Source: Diphasiastrum complanatum
Taxonomy: Eukaryota; Streptophyta; Lycopodiopsida; Lycopodiales; Lycopodiaceae
NCBI GenBank assembly: GCA_029204225.1
Contig: CM055103.1
Coordinates: 49,166,378-49,230,377 of the forward strand
DNA: 64,000 nucleotides
Reading direction: 5' to 3'
Position numbers and translations under genes: made by a program
Shown here: one piece after another, positions 1 to 11,560 of the stretch
Layout: the number at the start of each line of letters is the position of its first letter
Numbering within the stretch: position 1 is the stretch's first letter
The notes under the pieces: generated by a model
Databases searched by the model: none
Told to the model about the DNA's origin: nothing
The model's input: only the letters and a program-made list of their open reading frames with translations

Positions 1-443
1 TTCTTCCATTTGCTGAGGAAGGTTTGTAGAATGTCTGCATTTCTATCCTTCTCTTCCCCATTAAAATTAGGAGGCTGTAAATCTTTAAAGACACTGGGGT
101 GAGACCGCAAAGTCTCACCCGAAACTGATGGAAGTGGAGAAGGGGACAACTGAGAAGTGGAGGGAAGGCTTCCTTTCGCGGAACTCAAAATTAAGCCTTT
201 GAGTTCAGCGAACGAGTCGTCCACACTGGACTTGAAATTGGCTAATGCCAACTTCAGTTCATCCACCTCTGTTACCAAATGGAGGAATTGCTCCTTGGCA
301 ACCAATTCGTCGAGTTCTTCGGCGAATTGTTCCTGTTCTTCAACTTCCATGGGTTCTTTCCCCTTACTGAAAGCCAAGGCTTCTGTTTCAAGTTCGTCGA
401 TGCCTCTCTCCGGGGGTTTATCAGGTCCTTGAGGAGTGGTCAT
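1..443 (-). CDS. LTR-retrotransposon gag, N-terminal part (runs off window)
   Basis: An uninterrupted frame of 147 codons starts at an ATG (complement of 441-443) and is still open at the left window edge. The N-terminus (MTTPQGPDKPPERG) is followed by an acidic, Glu-rich helical stretch (about residues 18-75), a Ser/Pro-rich linker, and then a segment containing LQPPNFNGEEKDRNADILQT and FLSKWKK. That last segment is typical of the start of the gag capsid domain in plant LTR retrotransposons, more Ty3/gypsy-like than copia-like. The Gag protein would form the virus-like particle in the cytoplasm. The open frame over 440 bp in a window full of decayed elements suggests a fairly young copy. The family assignment rests on this short segment; protease and polymerase lie outside the window. 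Confidence 0.6.
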   Translation of the reverse strand, partial: MTTPQGPDKPPERGIDELETEALAFSKGKEPMEVEEQEQFAEELDELVAKEQFLHLVTEVDELKLALANFKSSVDDSFAELKGLILSSAKGSLPSTSQLSPSPLPSVSGETLRSHPSVFKDLQPPNFNGEEKDRNADILQTFLSKWK

Positions 444-1773
444 TTTCAGAACTGAAAGAGAGGTACCTTAACTTCTAACTGGAAATAAGAAAAAAGATTG
501 ACTAAACTGGAAAAACGAAAGTAGAATACTTAGCTCTTTCTTAGGACTGTACTTCCAGAGAGAAAAGCAAGAAACCCCCCTCAGTTCTTCCGCAGCCGTC
601 CAATCTGTCTTCTCACACTGCATACAACCAAGTGAAGGTAATCTGGAAAATTGGTAAATGATATTGGGAAAACCCCTTCTGATGGAGTTTGGATGTACTG
701 CTTCCAAAAATCAGATTTGCCCGTTCGAAAGTGCAACAAATTTCCAGCTAATTAGTCCTCCACTCTCGCTGGTTGAACTGTGGGTTTACTATTCCCAAAA
801 ACCAGAATTTCAGGTCCAAAATCGCAAGGAAATCAGATTTGTATTACTACTTACCCTCGCTGTCAAATTGGTAGTCCTGTCCCTGAAACTCCTGCTCTAA
901 AAACGGGTTGGAAAGCCCAAAAAATACAAATATTTTCTGATCTCGATGGCTCCCTGCCCTCGCTGGCTGGACAGTGACCTGATTGCTCCAAAGAATTGGA
1001 AATTGGGCCCCAAATCTCCTGAGAAATTCTGATCTGCACTAAGGAAACCCCTCGCTGATGAATCTAGTAACTTGCAACAAAAACCTCCCCAAAAAATTCT
1101 GAAATTCCAGGGACAAATCTGCAAATTTATGGATATCTGGCCAGCGCTGGACTTCCTTCTAGTTTTACCTCTAAAATCCACGTATAAGCAAAGGATTCAA
1201 TGCTGCAAGTACAGCGATGGATCTGTACTAGAAGTCTGACTCAGATTCTTCAAAAAACACAAGTAGTTCTACTGCAAAGGCAGCGATGGATGGCTGTTAC
1301 CACAGCAATTTCCCTCCTCTATGCCTTTCTGGGAATCTGAGAAATCTTTCCTATCTTCTAATAGCTTTCTCTACTGCTGCTACTAAACTCCCAAAGATGG
1401 AGATGGCTCTGATATCAGTGTAATAGATGCTAACACCACAATAGGGCAAACACTAACTGATCCACCCAACCTTGCCTACTCCCTGATATGGAGTAAGCCC
1501 CTCCTAGCCCAGTGTGAGGACTGGTAGCATGCAGCTGCCAAGTGTCGGCCACGTGTCACTGACGTGGCCGACTGCACGTCGGGACCCAACTGGGGGCCCT
1601 GTCCTGCTGACAGGGTCCCTAGACTGTGTTAGGCCCGCCATGGCTATGGACTATGCTGGGGCACACTACTCACAGTGTCTTGCCCTGTTGGTCGTGTACG
1701 CTGGACACGACCCTGACTGTGGTATCTGACCTATCTGTGTTTCTAGGGTTCGGCACTGGTCACGAGCTCGTAA
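444..1773 (-). other. Presumed leader/LTR region upstream of the gag frame, with degenerate tandem units
   Basis: No coding frame is supported. Read on the - strand this stretch lies just 5' of the gag ATG, so it should hold the element's leader and possibly its 5' LTR, but I could not find a clear TG...CA boundary or a primer-binding site. Between about 655 and 1,175 a loosely repeated block recurs every 85-120 bp. Each block has a run like CCCAAAAA followed by CAGATTTG-like words and ends in CCTCGCTG or a variant. The part from about 1,490 to 1,770 is GC-richer and single copy within this window. Confidence 0.35.
655..1175. repeat. Degenerate ~90-bp tandem repeat
   Basis: Five or so diverged units can be lined up by eye, anchored on CTCGCTGG/CCTCGCTG words at about 764, 856, 958 and 1,050 and CCAGCGCTGG at about 1,141. 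Each is preceded by A-rich and CAGATTTG/CTGATCTG-like words. The units differ too much for a confident consensus without an alignment. Confidence 0.35.
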
Positions 1774-1960
1774 CAGAGAGAGAGAGAGAGAGAGAGAGAG
1801 AAGAAAGCTTTATTAATGTCTTTTCCATGCCAAAAGGCATATAAAAGGAGTACATGTCAAGTATGTGAAAACCATTGGAGCATATATAAACGTCTCCACG
1901 GAAAAACTATGCATAAGAAAATGAGTAATATAACTGTAAACTACAAACTGCCAACTGTCC
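1774..1960 (-). mobile_element. LINE 3' end (truncated copy A)
   Basis: Read on the - strand, a short hairpin (stem ATGCC/GGCAT, four-base loop, 827-840 plus 1,000) is followed by AAAAGACATTAATAAAGC, TTTC and then a (TC)n tail at 1,774-1,801. The same arrangement ends the LINE copies near 8.6, 28.8, 29.9 and 53.3 kb, so this is a 5'-truncated insertion of the same LINE group. The 5' limit is not visible; similarity in wording to the 28.8-kb copy (GTACATGTCAAGTATGT against GTACATCTCAAGTGTGT) extends at least to about 1,865. Confidence 0.6.
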
Positions 1961-1963
1961 ATA

Positions 1964-1965
<2 letters not shown>

Positions 1966-2028
<63 letters not shown>
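1966..2028. repeat. (GA)n microsatellite
   Basis: About 30 near-perfect GA units, 140 bp from the (AG)n tail of LINE copy A. The sequence after it (CTTATTAGTCATTCGTTTTAAC) weakly resembles the LINE end (GCTTTATTAATGTC...), so it may be a second, decayed LINE tail. Confidence 0.85.
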
Positions 2029-2031
<3 letters not shown>

Positions 2032-2178
2032 TTAGTCATTCGTTTTAACAGGTGTGCAAGTTCTTATCCTACCAGGAAGTTGAAGCAGACACTATTGGTA
2101 AGGATCTCTATTCAACATAAACCCTTGTTCAAACTCTTGGCTTTCTCAAATTGTGCTCAATCTTGAGCAATGACCATG

Positions 2179-2640
2179 TCACCATGACAAGTTGAGGCCA
2201 TGCTCATGTTTGCATTCTTTTGACAATATAAAGTAGTTGATCGAAATCTCCCTCAACACATAGCTTTGAGCACTTTCTCCTTGAAAACTTTGCAGGATTT
2301 GGTTTCTCAAAGCGAGAAGCCTTGAAGTATTCTTCAATTCATAGATAGATTGCAAGGTATCCCAAGCCACCTTGGCTGAGATACAAGCTCCAATTTTCCT
2401 TAGGAGCTCATTAGATATATTCATCTTTAGGCAATGTTAAGGCTATCCTTGACCTCTTCTTGAATCTCATAGATTCTTGTAGATTTTGAGGCTCCTCAAT
2501 TCCACTCACAATATCAATGAGACCTTGTGAAATCAAGATTTACTCCATCCTCAACTTCCGAATGGAATAGTTAGATGATTTAGTCTTTCACTTGCCTCCA
2601 ATATGTAAGCTCCTATTGATGCCATGACGAGGAAGTTCTT
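2179..2640 (-). pseudogene. Ty1/copia gag relic (UBN2 type)
   Basis: The - strand encodes a frame beginning MNISNELLRKIGACISAKVA and continuing WDTLQSIYELKNTSRLLALR, the hallmark of copia Gag (Ala-x-x-Ala-Trp-Asp-x-Leu, then Leu-rich helices with a basic residue and a Gln-rich turn). Upstream in another frame are residues reading GLIDIVSGIEEPQ, which fits the start of the same Gag region, so at least one frameshift separates the two parts. No zinc knuckle, protease or integrase follows in the neighbouring sequence. It is a short, non-functional fragment. Confidence 0.6.
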
Positions 2641-4980
2641 GTACTAAAAGTACACATGTGTGAAATAACTTTACAAATTGATTTTGTGACCCTCAAGAAA
2701 CTAGATTTGAACAAGAATCAAAAGTCTAGAAAGATCTACAAAGCTCTAGATCACAAATCTTGGAATCAATCTTCACCAAAATCCAGTCATCTTGGAAAAT
2801 AGACCTTGCCTAGATGATAAAGATTAGGGCTCACTAAAATTACATCAAGACACATAAAAATTAGATCCAAACACCACTCTTTTAGGTCTAAGGACTCTAA
2901 TCTTAAGAGTTGGATTAGATTTGAGAGGTTTTGATGCCAATCTATGTCCTAGTTTCCACCAACCTTTACTAGCTTGAGAGAATGGTCATTTGTCATGCAA
3001 TCAATGAGAAGAGATGCGACTGAACTTAAATCCACCACCATGCACTGAAACGCATTTCATTCAATGAAACTCCGTTTCAAACGGACCGTCCGAAACGGAT
3101 TTTGAAATTAGAGGAAAAAAAAAAGCAAGCCTCCTAATGTGTGTGTGAAAATTTTGCATATAAAACTTTAATTCAAACTCAATAGGGAATAGTAGAATTA
3201 TGAATACCTTGTGCATCGTGTGATGTATCTCAATGTCTCATTGAGTCCTTAGTCATTCAAGTGTGTCGATTATAAATTGCTTATATTGTTATTGTATAGC
3301 ACTATAATCATTGTCTAGACACTTAAACAACACTTGGTTTTCCTTTGTTTCTTTCCCGACAGAGTAGATTTTTTCCCGTTTCAAACACGTTGTGGAAAGG
3401 GCTTTTCAAAAAGGTCCACGAAACATTGATCCACCAAGTGGTGACCTCTACATGGAGCTAAAGATCAGAGGTAAACTGTCAAATGGGTGATCAAAACCCC
3501 TAGGAGTTGTTTGCATCAAAATCTCCTCTTCTAGACCTTTCTAGCAATAGGCCATCTAGACACAAAAAATCATCACATAGATTTTTGTGTAGATCCAAAG
3601 TTTATGGACTCTTCACACCTCCTACACCACACACACAACAAAGTGAACGTACTTAGTCCTATAAACTCCCAAAAAGTGCTCTCATTAATGTTCTTGAAGC
3701 TATATGTCCATCGATATCTCAAGAGGTCTCTAAATCTTGATTTTTGCGCTCAAGAACGTGCTTAGGATGATAAACCATCAAGATTGCTTGGATGTAGCTC
3801 TTATACATGTGCAAACTTTGATTTTAGGACCTTCAAAAGATCTAAAAAGATCCACAAGCAAGAGAGTTCGCACACTGCTCAATTTAGTTTGCTAGAACTT
3901 GGATTTTTCAAGGCTTCAATTCTAGCTTTTGATCTAGGCAAGAGCTCTTGTGCACAAGATGCAGTCATCCAACAAAGACAAGCCATTAAAGAGGATATGA
4001 GTGGAAAACTAAGGCATTCATCATCCTGAAAACATTCATCAAAATGAAAGTGAAAAAATACAAAGGATTTCCTCCTTGCTCTCGGTCTCCTTCAACAAGA
4101 CAAAAATGAGCTCCAAAGTCTAGAATCAATCTCTCACATTTCTCCAAAACAATGTATGTACAATGAGCTCTCCATCAACCAAATAGTATGAGCTCGAGTT
4201 TCTCCTAATTTTAGCATGTGGTGAACCTTAGGCTATGATTGGACCTCACAAGCCATCAAGATGAGAGGTGCACCACTTTCCCTTTTGCTACCCTAGAAGA
4301 TAGGACACATATTGACCTTTCATGAAGCTCGAGGTAAAGACCAAAATATTTAAGCTAATTCATGTTTGAGATATGTACAAGATGTGCGGTGATTGAGGTC
4401 CAACCTCTTGATGACACTTAACATGCAAATTACCTAGCTAGCTTTAATCTACTTTCACAACATGCTTGTCCATTGTTATCGAGCATTTTCCTTTTGATTC
4501 AAAACTATTGTCTAAACATATCCGAAATAAGAAACTCCTTGTTTCATGATTTATGTTTTTTTATTTTGCGGACATACACTCATTTTTTCAATTTAGTAGA
4601 CAATTATTGCAGTCTATATTTACCAAGGCTACCATCCAACCATTGAATCTATTGCCATAAATTGGGCATTGTGTATAGTACAAATCGATTATAGTTCTCA
4701 CGAATTTTGTTATACTTTCTTACGAACACATGCAACAAAGTCAAAATTCTCTATCCAGTTCAAATTTCATTTACATGAAAACAGCTAAATACCTATTAGA
4801 TCTATCACATTTCGAATAGACACTTTCTACACTTCCAGCCTCTGAATTGATTCACCCTAGTAGTATTACCATCCAATCCCAATCCATGCCATGTTCTAGT
4901 GCCCCCCCCCCCCAATTTTTTTTGACATATAGAATAACAAAATTGGACTTCCAAGCATGAAATTACTGAACTTCAGCATC
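2641..4980. other. Intergenic stretch without recognised genes
   Basis: AT-rich DNA with stops in all frames. A block at 3,044-3,105 contains CACTGAAACG, CCGTTTCAAACGG and CCGAAACGG words like those at the ends of the hAT element at 44.7-49.8 kb. A run of twelve C is at 4,902-4,913. Nothing else stands out. Confidence 0.5.
3044..3105. repeat. hAT-terminus-like palindromic block
   Basis: The block is rich in (C)GTTTC / GAAAC(G) words in both orientations, including CCGTTTCAAACGG. The same vocabulary fills both ends of the complete hAT element further right (CGTTTCGAAACG, ACGTATGAAACGA). No matching second end or 8-bp target duplication was identified, so it could be a worn MITE end or chance. 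Confidence 0.25.
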
Positions 4981-4984
4981 AAAT

Positions 4985-5215
4985 CAGGAGCTACAAGCAG
5001 AACTGCAGATGCTGCAGTCTAATGCCAAAGAGGCACAACACACTTTGACAATTATAAAGAAGAATTTGTTCATACACTTGAAAAAAGGGATGGCGCAATC
5101 GAACGTGTGCAAAATGGATGTGATACATGCGAACACGAAATGGCGTTGCTACAGAATCGACATGCAACACTCCAAAAGAGCTTCTCAAATTTTAAAATCA
5201 GCACACTCAGGCGGA
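4985..5215 (+). pseudogene. Coiled-coil-coding fragment, unidentified
   Basis: Two adjoining frames give heptad-rich peptides: NQELQAELQMLQSNAKEAQH at the left and, after an apparent one-base shift near 5,060, EEFVHTLEKRDGAIERVQNG followed by CDTCEHEMALLQNRHATLQK. Charged and leucine spacing suggests a long coiled coil. There is no start, stop or splice site that defines a gene. It may be a fragment of a host coiled-coil gene or of a mobile element's first ORF. I do not recognise the family. Confidence 0.3.
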
Positions 5216-5579
5216 ACAAGCCACTCTTCAATTGCCAGCTATTTATATGCCATTGGAAAAAGATCCAAGCATTGAAATGCTATTTGAAAGGAGACATGAT
5301 ACTTTTTCGAGCAAGCTTTTTAATTGGCCCATTGTTTATCGTTGAATGAACTAAGAGATCATAAATCAACACATTAGAAGAACAATGTATCAGTAAACTA
5401 GAAAGAGGCAAAAATTACATTGCATAGAGGCTAGAGCTATTTTGATTCGGTCAATTATAGATAGACATACTCTACAAACCAAAAAGATGGAGTGAGAACA
5501 GTCAACGTTACAAGCTTACTTGATTGAACTAATTGGGAAGGCACCTAAGATTACATAAACTTTTGATGGTTGATTAACA

Positions 5580-6062
5580 CATAGGAGAAGCTTAGAGAGT
5601 GCTACAAGCAACACGCACTTTGCCTTGATAGCACGAGTCTGTAGGCCTTCATAGAATGGTTTTGGGAGCTCAAGTCAAGGATTGGTGTCATAGAAGTGAC
5701 CACAATATAACAAAGGCAACACTTATTGGGAGCATCATGCATGTATCTCCTAAAGCAAAATCTCTCCAACTAGACCATGAAAGCTGCACGTGTCATACTG
5801 AAAATAGGGCTACTAAAATGCACCCCTAGATAGATATAGGTAGAAACCACCTCCAAAGGCTAACCATCAAAAATAAACTCCCATCTCTGCATGAAAGATA
5901 TGGAAGTGTTGAAGACCTTGATTTTGTTCTTCGAATTGTTCACCTGCAATCCCCATCTAGCGCAAAAAGCATGTAAATTGTCAAGATGTCTCTAAACCCC
6001 CCTCTAGTCGGTGATAATAGCTGCATCATTGACATATAGAAATATGGCCATTATGTTGATCT
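5580..6062 (-). pseudogene. LINE reverse-transcriptase relic
   Basis: On the - strand the peptide IFLYVNDAAIITD matches the YADD box region of LINE reverse transcriptase (here YVND). It is followed by LDNLHAFCARWGLQVNNSKN and VVSTYIYLGVHFSSPIFSM, which are the next conserved blocks (thumb-proximal 'FC..WGL.VN..KTK' and 'YTYLGV.FS'). Stop codons interrupt it, and Ala to Val and Asp to Asn replacements sit in the catalytic box. It is inactive. It lies about 1 kb from a similar + strand relic at 6.9 kb. Confidence 0.75.
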
Positions 6063-6920
6063 TCCCCTTGCTAAGGTCATTGGTCATTATATAGCTGGTT
6101 TATGTGGTGCCTTATGTTATGATGTTGAATCTTTTCAGCCCAATTCTGTAGATCGTGATATGTTGCTTGCTTCTACTTTACAACATAAATATCTAGACCA
6201 ACAATCGTCATCCCCGTCTTGTTCTTTTACTCCTCTCGTGTCATCTCCTTTTGTTTCTTAGTCCTCTCCTTCGTCTCCTTCAATTCCTTTTATGCATCCT
6301 CCTTCATCATCGTATTTTTTTAAATGCTATTCCTCCTAACAGATGAATGAAATTCGTTCTAACTTCTAAGAATCTTTTTTTTTATTGTTGTAGCCCTGAT
6401 CATCTCTATCATAGCTCTTACTCCGATGAGAAGATTGGAGATCTCATCGTAGTAGAAGCATCATAAGTGCAACGCAAAGTGGGTCCTCATAGGTAACAAG
6501 TGAGCGCAAAGTGACTGTTGTATCTCTGAACAAACAATAGTATCTCCCTCGAATTTCATATTAGGTTGGGCATGTGAAGATGAAGTGCCCCTCAGTCTCG
6601 ACTTCGCTAATGGAATGTAAGTAGATCCTATTCTCTTGTGGGGCACCTTGAAACCGTCTAGTCTCAACCTCAAGCTGATGAAGAGACACAAAACTGACCC
6701 AATATGAATATGAGACCATGTGATAACCCAAAACACAGGTAGTATAGTAGAAGTGGGATCCCAGATACACATATCTCTAGAAACTCTTTCTTCTTTTTTT
6801 CTTCTTTCTTTCTTCTCTCTCTCTCTCTAGTTTTTCTAATGGCAGTTCTTGCAATGATGGCTCTCTGTAAGATAGTATTTCGGATGTTTTTGGAGTGACA
6901 GAGGTATTTATGGATAGATC
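6063..6920. other. Spacer with no supported gene
   Basis: Between two LINE relics. The + strand around 6,085-6,250 reads as a Ser/Pro-rich peptide (for example SPSCSFTPLVSSPF) that resembles retroelement linkers but has no diagnostic motif. A short pyrimidine tract (CT-rich) is at 6,780-6,830. No confident feature. Confidence 0.4.
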
Positions 6921-6924
6921 ATGA

Positions 6925-7870
6925 GCACCATTGGGGTGAACTAAGGTGCTTCCTCTCTCACACCTTTTTGGGCTATATATTGACGATCTGGAGGGGGTCA
7001 TTGAGTAGTGTGGTGGGCCTGGTTGGAGACATGTTGATAGCCATTCTTCTATACACAGATGATGTGGTTCTAGTTTCACCTGCCAAAGAGGGCCTATAGA
7101 GACGGGTTGATTGCCTTCACACCTTTTGTTTCAGATGGGGCCTAGTGGTTAACATTGGGAAGACCAGAGTGATGGTCTTCGACACTTCTAGGAGCTTTAT
7201 GCTGAGACATGAACTCCTTGATAGTCAGCCATTGGAGATTATCTCATCCTACACTTACTTAGGCATACTCTTTACTGTTCCTATTTTTAGTATGACATGG
7301 GTGGCTTCTACTAGACTTGGGAAGGGTCATGCTTCCTTTGCCCAGCTAGAGAAATTATGTTTCTGTAAGTTTATTTGAGACACCTCAAGTAAGTTTCCTC
7401 TACAACCTTATATGCAACAAAAACGGCATGGTGCACTGGTCTTACCTCATCTAATTGGGCCAATATCTCACAACTATAGATTACTATGCTTTCACGTATG
7501 ATGCGAGTTAAGCCCTCAGTCCTCTACACCATATCATCCTTGCAAAGTTTGTTGTCCTGCCCATGTAAGTTGATGCCATACTCTAGCTCAATACTCCAGC
7601 TCATCACATATACCCAGCAAGTGAGTTTCAAATTTCTGAGGAGAAATATGTGCAGGCGGCTCTTATCTCATCCCAGCACTTACATAGTCAAGGCTATTAG
7701 TTGGCCTGGTTCTCTCAAGCTTTTCACCTCATTGACACACTTGGCATCTTTATCATTGCCCTTCCCTCAATTATTCATAATCTCAACAAATGGGTCATCT
7801 ATAGAGCTTATCTTGATCGAGCCTGGTGTGGTCGGTTTAGGGTCAACAGTTTAGGGTCAAATCCCACTTC
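6925..7870 (+). pseudogene. LINE ORF2 relic (RT palm to C-terminal region)
   Basis: In order along the + strand, across several frameshifts, are GLYIDDLEGVIE, AILLYTDDVVLVSPAKEGL, DCLHTFCFRWGLVVNIGKTR and ISSYTYLGILFTV, followed by MLSRMMRVKPSVLYTI and a stretch matching the post-RT region of the LINEs at 30-31 kb and 52 kb ('MLGRMIRAKTTTPHDIL'). The catalytic YADD is YTDD. No endonuclease, zinc finger or 3' hairpin was found, so both ends are lost. It is an old, dead copy. Confidence 0.75.
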
Positions 7871-8584
<714 letters not shown>

Positions 8585-8642
8585 TTAAAATTAGAATTAG
8601 AACTAGAATTAAAATTATTATTATTATTATTAACGTCTTTTG

Positions 8643-8656
8643 GTACCCAAAGGTAC
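8643..8656 (-). other. LINE 3' hairpin (copy B)
   Basis: Stem GTACC/GGTAC with a four-base loop, followed on the - strand by AAAAGACGTTAATAAT. It matches in position and shape the hairpins of the other four LINE 3' ends, with a different stem sequence. Confidence 0.65.
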
Positions 8657-9076
8657 ATAAGACAAGAGAGTACAAAAAGTGAGGAGCATTGTCCGCATAT
8701 GGTCCTGTGAGTTCGTATCAAGCCCACGAACCTGTGGACACCTCCCGTCCGAGGTTCTGACTGTTTCTCACTAAATGTGACCAATTCCTGGCTCAACGGG
8801 CCTAGAATCCCATAACTTGTGTGTGTGACTAGTATATCTATCTCTCTATATCTAAGAAGAAGTATCAAAGCTTGACTACCAGCTTGTGAGGATACAATGC
8901 AAGAGCTTAACCACTTGCTTTGCGGAGGAGACTAGCTACAAGCGAGCTGGAAATAATGAGTGATCGTAGTAGTGGAGCGTGCTATAGACTGGCAGGAAGC
9001 ATGTGAAGATCTGGTAATGCTGGATCTAGCAAAAGTATGTGAGAGTCTCTGTGTCTTCGATCTCCGAACGGGGACT

Positions 9077-10781
9077 TCAAAATCCACAACTGAAATATCC
9101 TCTCTGTCGATGAGAAGAGACTCGAAGCTGTCCCATACGATACCTCAGACCAAAAGATAGCGGCTGTGTAAGATATGCTGGAAGGATAGGAATGCTTGTA
9201 GTATCCAACCGTAGTAAATGTGTGCCGTAGAAATGTATCTTGACCCTATCAGGGTCAGGCTGTGACCATATAGTGCGTATGTAGCTTTGATAAATCTGTT
9301 GTCTGATATTAGCATGGGTCCCGCTCGGAAGATCAAGTACATATAAGCCCCAAGTCCGAAGAAGGGCTAAGACACTACCATACCAAGAATGCTTGGCTCC
9401 CTGTCCAGCAATGGTGCGGGATGAAGTGAGAGCAGCAACAACATATCTGGAGGTATCTAACTCTGATATCTTGTGAAGAAAGTTAAAAAATAGCACCGAT
9501 AACCAGGGGGGGGAAGCAAACTCCGCTAGTATGATATCATGTGGCACCGAGGGCTTAGCCCGAATCATCCTGTTGGAGCATGAGAATCTGGATACGGGTA
9601 AGATCCCTCCAAGTATCACGTGATAAATTCGGGCACCAAGTCTCAACAAAGTATAAAACAACTGGGGAGACAGTGGCAGAAAATAGCAAGCATCTGGTAG
9701 CAGGGTCCTATACATAATATGTGGAACAGAATCTCTCCATATGAACAAGAGAAGTATGCCCCTTACGGAGTCTGGTGATGGCTGCTGGTCGAAATGTGAG
9801 TAGTGGACCAGAGAAAAGTACTCCCAAATAGGTGTAAGAGGTCACGATTACAATCAACAGCCCATCATAATAGAATGTCACATCTCTCATATGTTGTCTA
9901 TTGGTGTTGAACACCATAATCTTGGTCTTCTTAGTATTAACCGTCAATCCCCAAAGCTGACAGAAGCGATGTAAAGCAGAAATGTGTCTCTGTAAACCAG
10001 TTGCAGAGGATGAAAGAAGAACCACATCATTAGCATATAGGAGAATGGGGATAATAATATCCGCTAAGGGACAGCCCTCTCCACCTTCCTCGCGAATAAT
10101 CTGCTGGAGGTCATCGATATATAGTGCAAAAAGAGTGGGTGATAAGGGGCAGGCCTGCTTCACTCCAATGGTAGAATGTATCAGCGGGGACCAGCCACTA
10201 CCATCTCTGAAACGCGCCAAAACTCGCTCATATAAGTAATGATCGCGGCAATAGTCTCTTTTGTGAAGCCAAGTGAAGATAACCTCTGGAAAAGGAGATG
10301 TCTCGGAACAGAGTCAAAAGCTTTGTGGAAGTCCACAAAGCAGCAATAAACTCTATATCTCTGATGTCGTGCCTCCTCAATAATGCATCTCAAAATGAAG
10401 ACCTGATCTGAGGTAGAGTTTCCTGGTCTGAACCTAGCCTGGACCCATAGCATGTAAATCCTCAGTCTCAGCAAAAGATCCATTAACTGTCTGTAAAATA
10501 GAACCATAAATCTTAGACAAAGTGTGACCAATCATGCGGTAGTTTTCTACATTCAAGGGATCACCTACCTTGAGGATGGGATGAAGGATATTAGTACACC
10601 ATGCGGTGGGAAAACCAAAAGTCACAACGGTGTTAAAGGCGTGAGCAATATAGGGAGAGATAAGGTGTGCTACAGGTTTTAGGAAATCTATGTTTAGAGA
10701 ATCATAGTCAGTGGCTTTATGAAGTTTGGCATGTTTAATACGTTTTCGTGTGGAGTAAAAAGCGTGCAGTGGGCAGGTCAT
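9077..10781 (-). pseudogene. LINE copy B ORF2: reverse transcriptase and C-terminal region
   Basis: Conserved RT blocks appear in order: DSLNIDFLKPVA and NILHPILKVGDP (N-terminal fingers), a segment with NYRMIGHTLSKIY, VQARFRPGNSTSDQVFILR, CCFVDFHKAFDSVPRHLL (palm with the first catalytic Asp), STIGVKQACPLSPTLFALYI (primer-grip region), LLYANDVVLLSS (catalytic box, YAND instead of YADD) and VTSYTYLGVLFSG. The C-terminal region has NRMIRAKPSVPHDIILAEFA and the DLPSGTH block. The zinc-finger C-terminus seen in the other copies is not recovered. At least three frame changes and the Asp to Asn change in the catalytic box make it inactive. Family: L1-like plant non-LTR retrotransposon. Confidence 0.8.
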
Positions 10782-11560
10782 GGTGAGAGTAAGGTAGGAG
10801 GGGAGTCCAGGGTATTAAGATTTGTGGCATATTTGATCCAGGATTCGGTTGCTATGGGGGCCAATTTCAAAGAGTATCTGGTGAAGTGTTTCTAGAAAAA
10901 GGAGGAAGGGGAATCTAAAGAGTCGATCAACCTTTGGCAAAGTGATCGTAGGTATGTTATCTTCTTTGTTCTGGTGGTTCTATGGTATTCTTTCTGGCGT
11001 TGTTTGAGTATTGCAGGGGAGTGTAATCTGGCATATACCACATGTTTGTGAAGAGAGCAGCATTCTGCATCATACCATCAGTTGTGAACACGTCTATGAG
11101 ATGGTATCGTCTTGGTGGGGAAAGATGAGGACGCAGTAGTTAAAAGGGATCTAGAGAGGAAAGTGGCTGATATGTTGTTGACATCATCGAGGTCATCTAT
11201 GTGTTGTGCATGTGGCAGAATAGCTAGCTCTAACATATGAAACGCTTCATGGAGTCTTATGTACTCAGTTGTAAATAGTGCCATCTCAATGAAGCGGAAC
11301 ATCTAAGAGCAAGTGGCTTGTTGCAACCATTAGAAATTCTTGATAAGAGGTGTGAGAGTATCTCAAGGATGTTCATCTGTTGCTCATACAATTGTGAGTA
11401 CCGGTTGTAAGAACCTTTGGCTAACTGTGCAACTCCACTTGTCCTACTTACCACTGATGCCCATGATTTAGTTTCTTCTTTTATGTTTTTCCAACTTGCT
11501 CTCTAGGGCTTGGATCTTGTCAAATATGTCCACCCATGGAATTCATTGATGAAACTTTTC

